64,000 bases of DNA, from contig JANQQF010000019.1 of the NCBI GenBank assembly GCA_028285035.1, positions 62,001 through 126,000 of the forward strand, written 5' to 3'. The notes under the pieces are model-generated. The model was not told the origin of the DNA. It searched no databases and saw only the letters and a program-made list of their open reading frames with translations. The stretch comes from Phycisphaerae bacterium (GTDB lineage: Bacteria > Chloroflexota > Anaerolineae > 4572-78 > J111). Position numbers and translations under genes: made by a program. This document shows positions 35,144 to 44,202 of the stretch, piece by piece; the stretch's first letter is position 1; each line of letters opens with the position of its first letter.

Positions 35144-36394
35144 ATGGAAGATAGCGAAGAGCCATCGCAGCCGACCGTTGCCGTGATTGGAGGCGGTCCG
35201 GCCGGTTTAATGGCTGCTGAAGTGTTGAGTGCTGAGGGGGTTCATGTTGATTTGTATGACACAAAACCCTCTGTTGGACGCAAATTCTTGTTGGCCGGAA
35301 AAGGTGGTCTCAATCTAACCCATTCCGAGCCGATTGAACGCTTTTTATCTCGCTATGGCGCTCGCTCCGCCGAGATTGAACCTTGGTTACAAATCTTTGG
35401 CCCGCAAGATATTCGCCAGTGGGCTCATGAACTAGGCTTTGAAACCTTCATCGGCACCTCTGCTCGGGTATTTCCCACAGACATGAAGGCCGCACCTCTG
35501 CTGCGAGCTTGGATACAACGGTTGCGGGCAAGGGGGATGAAGTTCCACGTTCGTCATCGCTGGTTAGGTTGGACGTCAGAGGGTGCCCTCCGTTTTGATA
35601 CCCCCCAGGGTGAATATCACGCCCATCCGAATGCTGTCATTTTGGCTTTGGGAGGGGGTAGTTGGGCTAAACTTGGCTCAGATGGGGCGTGGTTGCCGAT
35701 TTTAGAGCAAAAAGGTGTTTCCATTGCCCCCCTACAACCAACAAATTGTGGCTTTGATGTGGCTTGGACTAAGCATTTTCGTACCCGATTTGCCGGGCAT
35801 CCTTTAAAGTCAGTGGCGCTCAATTTTACAGACGTGAAAGGTAATCAATTTCAGCGACAAGGTGAGTTTGTTGTCACAGAAACAGGCCTTGAGGGTAGCT
35901 TGATTTATGCGGCGTCAGCCCTGCTTCGTGATGAAATTTTTGCCACAGGCCAGGCGATTATTCAGCTGGATCTGCTGCCAGACAGATCGCTGGCGCACAT
36001 TGTAAACAAGTTGTCTCTACCCCGTGGTTCACGGTCAATGTCTAATCATTTGCAAAAGCGGCTTGGGCTTAAAGGGGTGAAAACGGGGTTGCTCCGTGAG
36101 TTTGTCTCAGCCGAAATATTTGCTGAGTCAAGCCAACTCGCCGCTGCGATCAAAGCTCTGCCAATTCCCTTAATTGCGCCTCGTCCGCTTGATGAGGCGA
36201 TTAGTAGTGCGGGGGGTATCAATTTTGAGGCGCTTGATAAAAATTTGATGATTCGTAATATGCCCGGCGTGTTTTGTGCCGGGGAGATGCTCGATTGGGA
36301 GGCTCCGACGGGAGGATATTTGCTGACGGCATGCTTTGCTAGTGGGCGGGTGGCTGGCGCTGGGGCAGCGGCTTGGTTGGCAGGTAAGTTGTAA
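35144..36394 (+). CDS. HI0933-like flavoprotein (TIGR03862 group)
   Basis: 416 residues. FAD-binding motif VIGGGPAGLMAAEVL at the N-terminus, then the family signature GRKFLLAGKGGLNLTHSE, an internal VILALGGGSWAKLGSDG, and a C-terminal APTGGYLLTACFASGRVAG that closes the FAD site. These proteins are predicted NAD(P)/FAD oxidoreductases related to BaiN/RdsA; the physiological substrate is generally unknown. It follows the ECF41 gene by 87 bases and ends 11 bases before the convergent protease gene. Confidence 0.8.
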   Translation: MEDSEEPSQPTVAVIGGGPAGLMAAEVLSAEGVHVDLYDTKPSVGRKFLLAGKGGLNLTHSEPIERFLSRYGARSAEIEPWLQIFGPQDIRQWAHELGFETFIGTSARVFPTDMKAAPLLRAWIQRLRARGMKFHVRHRWLGWTSEGALRFDTPQGEYHAHPNAVILALGGGSWAKLGSDGAWLPILEQKGVSIAPLQPTNCGFDVAWTKHFRTRFAGHPLKSVALNFTDVKGNQFQRQGEFVVTETGLEGSLIYAASALLRDEIFATGQAIIQLDLLPDRSLAHIVNKLSLPRGSRSMSNHLQKRLGLKGVKTGLLREFVSAEIFAESSQLAAAIKALPIPLIAPRPLDEAISSAGGINFEALDKNLMIRNMPGVFCAGEMLDWEAPTGGYLLTACFASGRVAGAGAAAWLAGKL

Positions 36395-36405
36395 ATACCA
36401 TTTGA

Positions 36406-38508
36406 TTACTGACTAACGTCAGTCAACTCATACTCATACGTCGCTGGTTCACTCGTCACTGGGGTTAAGCCACTAATCACTAAAATAGCCCGATCTATAC
36501 GATCACCTAACCCCTCGACTGTGAGTGTTCCAAAGTTGGTTTCATCCAATGGAATAGATTGCACTGTCACATCTTCGCCAATCTCAATCACTTGCACCAA
36601 AAAACGTTGCGGCAGAATATTATCAATGAGGACAAACCCTTCTGCATCCCAGCCATTCAAACCATTTTCAGTGTCATCCATAAATCCAATTTCGGGGATG
36701 CTGATGTCATCCACCGCCCAGCCTGGACGATTGACTGCATCATCAGTCACATATTCAAAGCGGATCAGAACCTCCTGCCCCGTAAAGTCTGAAATGTCAA
36801 TGGTTTGTTCTCGCCAATCACCGGATGAGCCTGTATACCCTGGGCCATAGGCATTACCACTGGGATTGGTTGTGACAGTGTCCTGAGCTTCCAACAACGT
36901 CCAACTCAACCCATCATTTTGGGAAATTGCCACATACCCGTAATCCCAATCACTCTCAATGTCGTACCAAATCCAATAATTGAGCGTGGCTTGGTCAACC
37001 TCGCTTAAATCAACCGTACGAGTTAATCGGGTGTTAGTATCATCCCCCCGATGACTGTACCATTGAAACTGACCGCTGTGTGGCTCATTTGCCAGGACTT
37101 TAACCCGAGTTGATCCAGTGAAGCTAATCTCGATATCACCAAAGCCAGTTAGCTCAATATAATCGGCCCCATATTGAAATACAGTTGTTTGCTCACTTTG
37201 TGGATACACCCGATACAATTTGTTGATGTTGGCGTTGCCCGGTCTAAAATCCTCATATCCCCAAAGGCCATCATTAACCTCAGGGTCTTGCAGATAGTTA
37301 GCCACTAAAAAGTCGGCAAAAATCTCTTCAAATCGCTCTGTATGCCCGGCCTCTTCCAACACCGCATTAAACCCAGCAATACCATTGGCCGGATGAGCCA
37401 CGACGGCCTGCGTCATTTCTTCGCCATACCGCTGTAAAAAATAGGCCATAAACATAAAGCTGCCCCCGTAGTTGGCCGACGCGGCACCGGGACTATCCGC
37501 CCAGCCGGTGAGCTGGGTATCAGGGGTGGCAATAAATGCGCCCGAAAAATTACTGCTGCCATAGCCATTGATAAAGGTGGCCAGCTCGCTCATTCCTTCA
37601 TTGACCCAAGTATCTTCGTTGCGATCCTGATACCAATGGATCATATGCTGAAATTCGTGGGATAAAACTCCGTCAAAATAATCATTGCCCGGTGTAATGG
37701 CTCGCAGGTTGATAAAAAACATTTCGCGTTCGTTGCTAAAGGGTTCAGCCTGCTTGGTGTATTCGTTGGAGGCCGAATAATAGCCAGCCACACCGGGGAC
37801 ATCCCCCATAAATATGTGGATATGTTCATCCCCATCAACCCCTGGTGACCATTCGCTACCAAAAAAGGCGCGGTTGGTTGGATAGGTTTCATTCTCAAAG
37901 CGTTCGGCCGATCGTGCTAAAGCATCAGCATTAATATTAAATCCATCCTGAATCCACCAGTATGAGTGGGGGGTGATGTATTTCAGGGTCGCCTCAACTT
38001 CAAATTGGCGGGGGGGCTGCTGTTGATTGTCCGTGACCCAGAATTTATCAACATCCCCTAGCTCTCGCGGTGGAGCATTCTCAGTCACGACAGCCGGGAT
38101 CTCCTCCCCATCCATTTTTAGACGCATTGCCAACTGGCGTTGGTCCCGCTCTGGCAAAATTGCGGTTAACAAGCGCTCTTCTGTTGATGGGGGCAGGGCA
38201 ACCTCGGTAGGGGTTGGTGCTGTTGTAGGGCTTGATTCAGACACAACATCTGTTGTCGGTGATGGCTCAGCCACTTCAGTGGCTATTTCCTCTACTTCTG
38301 TCGTCGGGGTGGGGGGAACAGGCGTATCGACGGGAGTACGTTCAATGTGTAGCGTTGGTGTTGGGGTTGATGTTGGTCCGGTAACCCCAGCTAGGGCTGA
38401 GTCCAAAGAAGGTTGGCTCCATAAAAAGGCACCAATTGCTACACAAACACATAGTAGGCCAACAACCACAACAGAAACCAAGACAATGATAATATTTTTG
38501 TTTGACAA
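36406..38508 (-). CDS. Membrane-anchored M6-like zinc metalloprotease
   Basis: 700 residues if translated from TTG at 38508, preceded by GGAG. The upstream ATG at 38574 lies inside the terminator stem of the previous gene and is unlikely to be used. A transmembrane anchor (NIIIVLVSVVVVGLLCVC) is followed by a Thr/Pro/Glu-rich spacer of about 100 residues. The catalytic motif SHEFQHMIHW has its first His near residue 284, with NEGMSELATF as the third-ligand region. Then come a beta domain and an M6-type end with DWREQTIDISDFTGQEV and GWAVDDISI, as in immune inhibitor A-like proteases. Predicted to act outside the cell while tethered to the membrane. Confidence 0.75.
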   Translation of the reverse strand: MSNKNIIIVLVSVVVVGLLCVCVAIGAFLWSQPSLDSALAGVTGPTSTPTPTLHIERTPVDTPVPPTPTTEVEEIATEVAEPSPTTDVVSESSPTTAPTPTEVALPPSTEERLLTAILPERDQRQLAMRLKMDGEEIPAVVTENAPPRELGDVDKFWVTDNQQQPPRQFEVEATLKYITPHSYWWIQDGFNINADALARSAERFENETYPTNRAFFGSEWSPGVDGDEHIHIFMGDVPGVAGYYSASNEYTKQAEPFSNEREMFFINLRAITPGNDYFDGVLSHEFQHMIHWYQDRNEDTWVNEGMSELATFINGYGSSNFSGAFIATPDTQLTGWADSPGAASANYGGSFMFMAYFLQRYGEEMTQAVVAHPANGIAGFNAVLEEAGHTERFEEIFADFLVANYLQDPEVNDGLWGYEDFRPGNANINKLYRVYPQSEQTTVFQYGADYIELTGFGDIEISFTGSTRVKVLANEPHSGQFQWYSHRGDDTNTRLTRTVDLSEVDQATLNYWIWYDIESDWDYGYVAISQNDGLSWTLLEAQDTVTTNPSGNAYGPGYTGSSGDWREQTIDISDFTGQEVLIRFEYVTDDAVNRPGWAVDDISIPEIGFMDDTENGLNGWDAEGFVLIDNILPQRFLVQVIEIGEDVTVQSIPLDETNFGTLTVEGLGDRIDRAILVISGLTPVTSEPATYEYELTDVSQ

Positions 38509-38572
38509 AGGGGGACTCCAGAACAAACCTGTATTACGCCAATCAGACTGGCATTCAAGAAAAAATTTTAAC

Positions 38573-38610
38573 AAAAAATTCCGAGAGATGGAAATGTCTC
38601 GGAATTTTTT
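38573..38610 (-). terminator. Intrinsic terminator of the lipoprotein genes
   Basis: A perfect 14-bp stem, AAAAAATTCCGAGA (38573-38586) with TCTCGGAATTTTTT (38597-38610), has a 10-base loop. On the minus strand it ends in a T6 run followed by GTTAAAATTTTTT, a classic intrinsic terminator 36 bases after the SH3b lipoprotein stop. Confidence 0.9.
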
Positions 38611-38645
38611 AGTGCTAGATAATTTTCAGCATATATGAAATAGCT

Positions 38646-39737
38646 CTATTGATAAACTCCTTTATTACAATCCCAATGACAGACCCAATCCGCATTGATG
38701 ATAGACTCCTCAGGGGTTTTGACGATAATGGGAATCTCTTCAGATAGATAGGTGAACTCCTTACATTGGGCATCGAAACCACCCCAGAAGTTACAATCAT
38801 AGCTGACTACTGATAAATACCACGTCCCTTGACCATCAATCAATCCGATACCAGACACATCCCATTCCCCTTCTCCTTTATCAGGATACCAACCACTTGG
38901 CCCGCTAGGATGCGAGATTGTGCCCCAGGCACCGTTGCTCACATATACACTAAACCCATTAACGTTGTTCCCCCCTTCATCTCGGATCCGGCCTTTGAAG
39001 TGCACAATCGCCGCATTTGCCGAGGCGTGCCACGCACCAGGTGTAAATTGATACTTTGGCGCAGGTACAGGCGTGGGGGGCGGCGGTTCCGTGGGTACTG
39101 GGGTCGGCAGTGGTGGAATCTCAGCCACAGCCACCCCTTGATTATCGCCATTGGTCTCTACTAACGAGGCATAGACCCAACCCGCTGAGCCAGAGCCAGG
39201 CGGATATTCCACCTTGAGCCAAGAGCCATCGCCATTGCGCCCTAAAATAGATGATCCCGCCCCGGCTGGGGCCGAACCAATCACCGGATAATTAGTGCCG
39301 GGACCACCTCGCACGTTCATATTTTGGATGATGGTCACTGACGTGGCTGGACCGATGGGAGCGGCCTCAACTTCTTCGCCGCTATCTGCTTCAGTGGCTG
39401 CCTCTTCTGCCGTACTTTCAGCCACCTCAACGGGCGTGGCAGTGGGTTCAACAGGCACTGGGGTCGGCTCCACCACCACCACAGTGGGGGTGTCTGTGGC
39501 TAAGATAATCTCAACATTCTGATTGTTTTGTTCGCCCTCAAAACCAACAAAATTAGCCCCATCCACGGTGGCCGTATAGGTTGGCAGGGGCGTGCGAGTC
39601 ACCCGAACCTCCGTTTCAGGGCGGACCGTTCGGGCTATACGATCGGTCAGCCCACAGCCTAGCAGAACAATGGCGGCTGCCATTAAGGGTAAAGCGATTG
39701 TTCGCATTGATGAGTTATTTTTTTTCTGTAGACGCAT
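38646..39737 (-). CDS. SH3b-domain lipoprotein with Thr-Pro linkers
   Basis: 363 residues from the ATG at 39737 (GAGGACAGAGAAG upstream; the frame is open from 39761). The lipobox is IVLLGC, so the protein is predicted to be lipid-anchored on the outer face. Linker rich in Thr, Pro, Val and Glu (about 50-125). A bacterial SH3 domain follows at about 130-195 (MNVRGGPGTNYPVIG, WLKVEY, GWVYASLV), a fold that often binds peptidoglycan. A second Pro-rich linker leads to a C-terminal Ig-like domain (FKGRIRDEGGNNVNGFSVYV) with several Cys. Third gene of a set with the two lipoprotein genes upstream, from which it is separated by about 130 bases. Confidence 0.8.
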   Translation of the reverse strand: MRLQKKNNSSMRTIALPLMAAAIVLLGCGLTDRIARTVRPETEVRVTRTPLPTYTATVDGANFVGFEGEQNNQNVEIILATDTPTVVVVEPTPVPVEPTATPVEVAESTAEEAATEADSGEEVEAAPIGPATSVTIIQNMNVRGGPGTNYPVIGSAPAGAGSSILGRNGDGSWLKVEYPPGSGSAGWVYASLVETNGDNQGVAVAEIPPLPTPVPTEPPPPTPVPAPKYQFTPGAWHASANAAIVHFKGRIRDEGGNNVNGFSVYVSNGAWGTISHPSGPSGWYPDKGEGEWDVSGIGLIDGQGTWYLSVVSYDCNFWGGFDAQCKEFTYLSEEIPIIVKTPEESIINADWVCHWDCNKGVYQ

Positions 39738-39865
39738 TCTTCTCTGTCCTCTAATGCTCAATACACGTTACTATACAAAATCAAGATTAATAGAGATTAA
39801 GTCATTGAATTGTTTTGTATCAATCTAGAATATCGTAAATCAAAAATCGTAAATCGTAAAACCCT

Positions 39866-40627
39866 CTATTCTTGCTTGAAAAATTCGAAGTGAAGATATT
39901 GTAATGGATCAGCTGACAACTCAAATTCTAGTTCAGGTGACATTTGGGCATCGTTTTCAACCAAGAACAACGTATACTTCCCTGGTGTATACGGAGAAAT
40001 CTCTAGTTTTGTATTCATCCAGTTATTATCACCCGCCCCAGCGACCGTACTATCGCTAAAACCTGAGCCAGATACCTCGCTATAATAGGTATTCCCATCG
40101 GGCGCAATCGCCTTCATTTGAAAGCCAGATAAGGTCTTAAATTTGCCTGGCTCATAATCGATCCGAATCCAGGCCGTGAACCGGGTTTCACCGGGCGATC
40201 CGGTATTGTACGCTTTAAAGACTGCCGAAAAAGGAAAGGCTGGGGTCGGCGTGGCCGTTGGCTCTTCTGGCGTTGGTGTATCGGTTGGCTCGGCAGGGGG
40301 CGGTGGTTCGGTGGGCGCTTGTTGAACAGGGGCCGCAGCCTCTTCCGCCGGTTCTTCTTCAGGGACAGGCGTATCCGTGGGAATGGGCGTGTCGGTCACC
40401 GTTGGTGTATGGGATGGGGTGGGAGTGACGCTGGGTGTAAAGGTTGGAGTCCAATTTGGGGTATGGGTAAAGGTTGGTTTGGGGGTTCGTTGCGGGGTTG
40501 GCGTGGGCGTGGTGGCTTGCACCATCAACGCGCCTAGCGAGCACCCCAAGATAGCGGGCAGCCCAATCACCGCAAAGATGCTGATACTTAACCAAAAAAT
40601 GAGACGCTGTGTTCTAAAGTCATTCAT
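39866..40627 (-). CDS. Thr-Pro-rich lipoprotein
   Basis: 253 residues. Signal with lipobox (LPAILGC) near residue 29, then about 100 residues of TPTP-type linker and acidic Glu/Ala stretch, then a C-terminal beta domain of about 115 residues (FKAYNTGSPGETRFTAWIRI). No family recognised for that domain; it resembles those of the neighbouring two proteins in length and in a GGF/SGF turn. It starts seven bases after the stop of the upstream lipoprotein gene, so translation is probably coupled. Confidence 0.7.
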   Translation of the reverse strand: MNDFRTQRLIFWLSISIFAVIGLPAILGCSLGALMVQATTPTPTPQRTPKPTFTHTPNWTPTFTPSVTPTPSHTPTVTDTPIPTDTPVPEEEPAEEAAAPVQQAPTEPPPPAEPTDTPTPEEPTATPTPAFPFSAVFKAYNTGSPGETRFTAWIRIDYEPGKFKTLSGFQMKAIAPDGNTYYSEVSGSGFSDSTVAGAGDNNWMNTKLEISPYTPGKYTLFLVENDAQMSPELEFELSADPLQYLHFEFFKQE

Positions 40628-40634
40628 TGCTTAG

Positions 40635-41408
40635 CTACTGTGACCACCAGATAAAATCCCACGCCCGCTGATTGGGATCACTGGGATAGGTTAATGAAAG
40701 GGGGGCCGCTACTTGGCTGCCCGCGCTATCCACCAATGTCAAGGTCCAGGTTTCATCACTATAGCCGCCTGGCGGCTCAAATTTCATATTACCCTGCTTG
40801 ACATACCCTTCCAAGCCATTGGTGACATCATACGACCAGCTTGATTCAGCGCTTTCATAACGCACCCCCTTTGAATTGGTGGCTACCACCTTAAATCCAC
40901 CCAAAGGGGTGTCACTGGCATTGGTGACCAAGACAATACTAGAGATAAAGTTAGCCGAGGTTCGCTGAAACTCACGATTTCCCTGTTCTCTAACCTTAAA
41001 GGCCCAGTTAGGGGTGGGCGTTGGGGCAGGGGTGGGGGTATCTGGGACAGCTGTAGGTGGGGCCGCCGTTGGTGGTACTGGCGTGTTGGTGGGCACTGGT
41101 GTGTCAGTGGGCACCGGGGTTAGCGTTTCTGTTGGGGTGGGCGTGATAGTTGGGGTTTCGGTTTCGGTGGGAATCGGGGTCAAGGTAAACGTTGGCGTTG
41201 AGGTGGGGGTGTCGGTATAGTTTGGTGTTGGGGTAAAGGTGGGCCGCGGAGTGGGTCGGCGTCGTGTGGCCGTTGGCTCACTCCCAGTCAATCTAGCGAT
41301 GGTATCATTATTTTGGACCCGCTCGATCACCGGTTGGGCTAACCCACAACCAACGGATAATAAGACAAGCGAAAGAAACGCCGTAACAATTCGACGTGAA
41401 GTTCCCAT
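40635..41408 (-). CDS. Thr-Pro-rich lipoprotein
   Basis: 257 residues from the ATG at 41408 (AAGGA upstream; the frame is open from 41480). Lipobox LLSVGC near residue 19. A long TPTxTPT linker (about 45-130) leads to a C-terminal domain of about 115 residues with LGGFKVVATNSKGVRYES. First gene of the lipoprotein set. The linkers make mirror-image Val-Gly-rich frames on the opposite strand that are not genes. Confidence 0.7.
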   Translation of the reverse strand: MGTSRRIVTAFLSLVLLSVGCGLAQPVIERVQNNDTIARLTGSEPTATRRRPTPRPTFTPTPNYTDTPTSTPTFTLTPIPTETETPTITPTPTETLTPVPTDTPVPTNTPVPPTAAPPTAVPDTPTPAPTPTPNWAFKVREQGNREFQRTSANFISSIVLVTNASDTPLGGFKVVATNSKGVRYESAESSWSYDVTNGLEGYVKQGNMKFEPPGGYSDETWTLTLVDSAGSQVAAPLSLTYPSDPNQRAWDFIWWSQ

Positions 41409-41735
41409 AATATCATTCCTTCTTCCTACTATAATTCTAAATCTGGCTTTGCCAGCCATCGATAGGCGCGCTACAAGCAAGTAGGGGCAACAAAGGTGCA
41501 GCCCCTACTGGTTCCCGTGATCTTGAGCATCCCTCACAACAACGAGGCATTATAGCACGCTCAATCCCTCTGGCAAAAATTTATGAGATGTTCGATGTGT
41601 CATTGAGGTTGGGATTTGTGGATGTTTGGCCCCTCAAACCCCAGAGGGGCAGGGCCATTAAGTTCTGGAAAGATTGAGGTAGCTCCCGATCATTGAAGCG
41701 CCGGACTGGGGTTTAAGGGATCGAGGGGACTGAAC

Positions 41736-42509
41736 CTACTCAAACTTAACCCGTAACTCAGCCCCTGACCCAACCTCAGCCAAATCATTCTTGACTACGG
41801 CCAGAGTAGCTTTATAGCCCACGGCTAAACTTCCTTTGTAATTCCAGTTTTCACTCTGAATCCAGAGACGAATCTCGGCCAAATTGGGTAAGGTGAAGCC
41901 AGGAGGGTAATTTTCTGGGGCAAAGGGGTCATTTTCCAACGGGGTGGTAACAAACAAAAAGGCACTGTCGGACGCCTGAATAATGCGGCGTAAGCGACGC
42001 AATAACATCGCGAGTAGATTGGGTTGTACATGGTTTAACAAATGGGATGTTTGCCCGGTCAACACGATGACCAAGCCGTTCTGTTGGGCCGCCTTCTCCA
42101 AGGTGGTTAGGGCCTCAAAGATTGTCTCAGGTTGAACCAATAAGAGTTCTGGGGCCGCTAAGCCACACCGTTCCGCCAGCCAAGTATCAAAGTGGTGGGG
42201 CAGATCAATGATGGTCACCACCTGCTGTTGGCGCTGGGCACGCACTGCCATTCGGGCGGCCAGACAGCTCGCCCCGCTACTATCAGGGCGGTTGCCCATT
42301 GCGATTAATTCGGTTAAAGCGCCTCGAGGCAGCCCCTTTAAGCCAATGGCTTTATCCAAGGCTCCAAACCCCGTGGCCACGGTTTTGATATCGGCCGACA
42401 TTTTCTTTCTTGATTGCGTTTGGGCTGGCGTCCGCCCCAAAGTTCCGGTCAATAAGCCCGTCATATTTTCAAATACTTTTTGCGTCCGCCGCCACGATTT
42501 TACCGCCAC
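41736..42509 (-). CDS. SOS-controlled RecA-like (ImuA-type) protein
   Basis: 257 residues; GTG start preceded by GCGAGGA. The RecA-like core starts near residue 40: GFGALDKAIGLKGLPRGALTEL, then a Walker A position reading GNRPDSSGASCLA where RecA has GPESSGKT. The P-loop Lys is therefore replaced and ATP hydrolysis is doubtful. Later strands VVTIIDLPHHFD, LVIVLTGQ and FLFVTT follow the RecA order. The size and degenerate P-loop fit ImuA/SulA-like helpers of error-prone repair, but no imuB or dnaE2 gene is adjacent. The promoter carries a LexA-type box in its spacer, so DNA-damage induction is likely. Confidence 0.7.
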   Translation of the reverse strand: MAVKSWRRTQKVFENMTGLLTGTLGRTPAQTQSRKKMSADIKTVATGFGALDKAIGLKGLPRGALTELIAMGNRPDSSGASCLAARMAVRAQRQQQVVTIIDLPHHFDTWLAERCGLAAPELLLVQPETIFEALTTLEKAAQQNGLVIVLTGQTSHLLNHVQPNLLAMLLRRLRRIIQASDSAFLFVTTPLENDPFAPENYPPGFTLPNLAEIRLWIQSENWNYKGSLAVGYKATLAVVKNDLAEVGSGAELRVKFE

Positions 42510-42543
42510 AATCCTCGCCTCATCTTGTTTATCTGATGAGGAT

Positions 42544-42573
42544 ATTGTACACGAACATCCGTTCTGTTGTCAA
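42544..42573 (-). promoter_or_regulatory. Sigma-70 promoter with LexA/SOS box in the spacer
   Basis: On the minus strand: TTGACA (42573-42568), an 18-base spacer, then TACAAT (42549-42544). The spacer contains AGAACGGATGTTCG (42565-42552), which fits the GAAC-N4-GTTC box bound by LexA of Gram-positive type. The -10 box is 34 bases from the GTG start of the RecA-like gene. Confidence 0.85.
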
Positions 42574-42638
42574 GACATAATCATAAGAGATGAGGACTAA
42601 TCTCTTGAGCCAAGAATGTGACACACCACTCAACCTGT

Positions 42639-42842
42639 TTACCCAAACAACACTAGGATAATCACAAACAAGATAAAGAGGCCCACAATGATCAGGGCCA
42701 GCTTGGTCCAATCCTCAGGTTGGGATAGGTGCTCAGCGTGACCTGAGCCAAACTCTGGCAACTTATTGTAACTCGGACTCGTCTGTCCGCCGCCGCCATC
42801 ACTGTCATTCTCATACTCACTGTCATAACCACCACCGCCCAT
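42639..42842 (-). CDS. Small C-tail-anchored membrane protein
   Basis: 67 residues with AGGAGG eight bases before the ATG. The first 45 residues are Gly/Ser/Asp/Glu-rich and probably disordered; the last 22 form one hydrophobic helix (LALIIVGLFILFVIILVLFG). No family recognised. It sits alone between the RecA-like gene and the PurA-like gene on the same strand. Confidence 0.6.
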   Translation of the reverse strand: MGGGGYDSEYENDSDGGGGQTSPSYNKLPEFGSGHAEHLSQPEDWTKLALIIVGLFILFVIILVLFG

Positions 42843-42926
42843 TGGGGTGCCTCCTTATGGCTGCCTGGAGCTTCTTCATTTTGCCTTGTTCAAACTTACA
42901 GTTAACTTACCAAAACTGGGCCTGAT

Positions 42927-44192
42927 TTACAACTCTGTCCAGGCATTTTCTTCTCCGGCAGAGACCGCCAGAATCGGGGCGCGATAGGCGGCCTCCAGGA
43001 TCGGGATCACTGCTTGGTGGGTCATCGTTTCATACACCGGGCTGGCCCGAAAGAGGTAGTCGGTCCAGGTCTCGGTTGGCGCTGGCGGGCTGGCGTAGCG
43101 GGTACAATATTTGAGGCGGGGGAGGATTGTCAGGCGGTCCAGATTGGTGACCACCACATAATCCAATTCAGGGTTGAGATCGCGAGCCGTACCAGCCAAC
43201 ACCGCATCAAACCAACCCACCCGAAAGGGACCTTGCCATTGATTGGGGCCGTTGTGCCGATCCGCTAGGTGGGGGAGTAGGTGGGGTGCTTCGGTGGGTA
43301 GGGGGCCGGGGCCGTGTCGATGCAGGTAGGGGCGGCTGACTCCGAGGTAGGTGACCGCCAGGGTGTGGCTGAAAGGGTCTAACAACTTTGTAGCCTCAGC
43401 ACAGCGGGTGCCTGTTTTTGTGACATAGGGTCGGGTGCCAAAGTGATAATCCAGGAGGGTGCCCTGTGCCCCTTCCAGGATGGTGGTTTCCGAGGTCAGG
43501 GTGTGCCCCAAAAAGTCGTCTCCTTGCGCCGACCCCAGGAGACACGGGGCCAACGTTTGCCCCACCTCTGCTAGGCGCTGGATCAGGCCGGTGGGCTGGA
43601 AGGTTGGGGTGTGTTGGCTTAAAAATTGGGCTAATTCGGCGCTATCTGGGAGGGACTGTAACGTTTCAATGGTATAGCGATGGAGGCGGTGGGCTTTTTC
43701 GGCTAACTGTTGGGGGCGGATCAGATCACCGGCGGTGATGACCTGCTCGGGAAATTGGCGTTGATAGTGAAAGGTCTCGCCCACCCCAATGCCGACCGAG
43801 CCCAGCCGCCGCTGGCCCCGGCTGATTTCTCTGGCCCGATTGATCAGCTTGTGCCACGGCGTGACGATCGGACAGCGGCTATCGATCTTGAGCCGTTGTA
43901 AGGGCTGGGGCAGCCCGTTGTTCTGGTGGACCTCCGCTTCGCGCAACAAGCTAAAGGGTTGGATCACCATCTGCTGACTGAGCAAGGTCTTGACGTGAGG
44001 GCTGACCACCATCCCCGCCCCAAATTGAGCAAATAGATGGGTTTGGCCCTGATGCACCACGTGGTGGGCGGCTTGAGGCCCGCCGTTATAGCGGATGATG
44101 GTGGTCGCTTGTCGGGTCTTGGTCAGCCAAGCCACCGTATGCCCCTTGCCTTCATCCCCAAACCCTAAGCCGCAGACAACATATGTTTTCAT
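42927..44192 (-). CDS. Adenylosuccinate synthetase paralogue (PurA-like)
   Basis: 421 residues, close to PurA length. The N-terminal GTP/IMP loop is kept: GLGFGDEGKGHTVAWL, with the catalytic Asp and the Lys of GDEGKG. The segment IIRYNGGPQAAHHVVHQG replaces the usual YQGGNNAGHTV but keeps the His in the place of the catalytic His. EGAQGTLLDYHFGTRPYVT matches the PurA core motif, and later VVVTNLDRL replaces the usual TKLD. The altered motifs suggest a divergent paralogue with a different substrate rather than the housekeeping PurA. No purine genes are adjacent. Confidence 0.75.
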   Translation of the reverse strand: MKTYVVCGLGFGDEGKGHTVAWLTKTRQATTIIRYNGGPQAAHHVVHQGQTHLFAQFGAGMVVSPHVKTLLSQQMVIQPFSLLREAEVHQNNGLPQPLQRLKIDSRCPIVTPWHKLINRAREISRGQRRLGSVGIGVGETFHYQRQFPEQVITAGDLIRPQQLAEKAHRLHRYTIETLQSLPDSAELAQFLSQHTPTFQPTGLIQRLAEVGQTLAPCLLGSAQGDDFLGHTLTSETTILEGAQGTLLDYHFGTRPYVTKTGTRCAEATKLLDPFSHTLAVTYLGVSRPYLHRHGPGPLPTEAPHLLPHLADRHNGPNQWQGPFRVGWFDAVLAGTARDLNPELDYVVVTNLDRLTILPRLKYCTRYASPPAPTETWTDYLFRASPVYETMTHQAVIPILEAAYRAPILAVSAGEENAWTEL

Positions 44193-44202
44193 AGGTGGAA
44201 TT

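Noticed and set aside
40377..41220. Long Val/Gly-rich plus-strand frames opposite the lipoproteins
   Set aside because: They are mirror frames of the Thr-Pro linkers with no ribosome site and no recognisable content.
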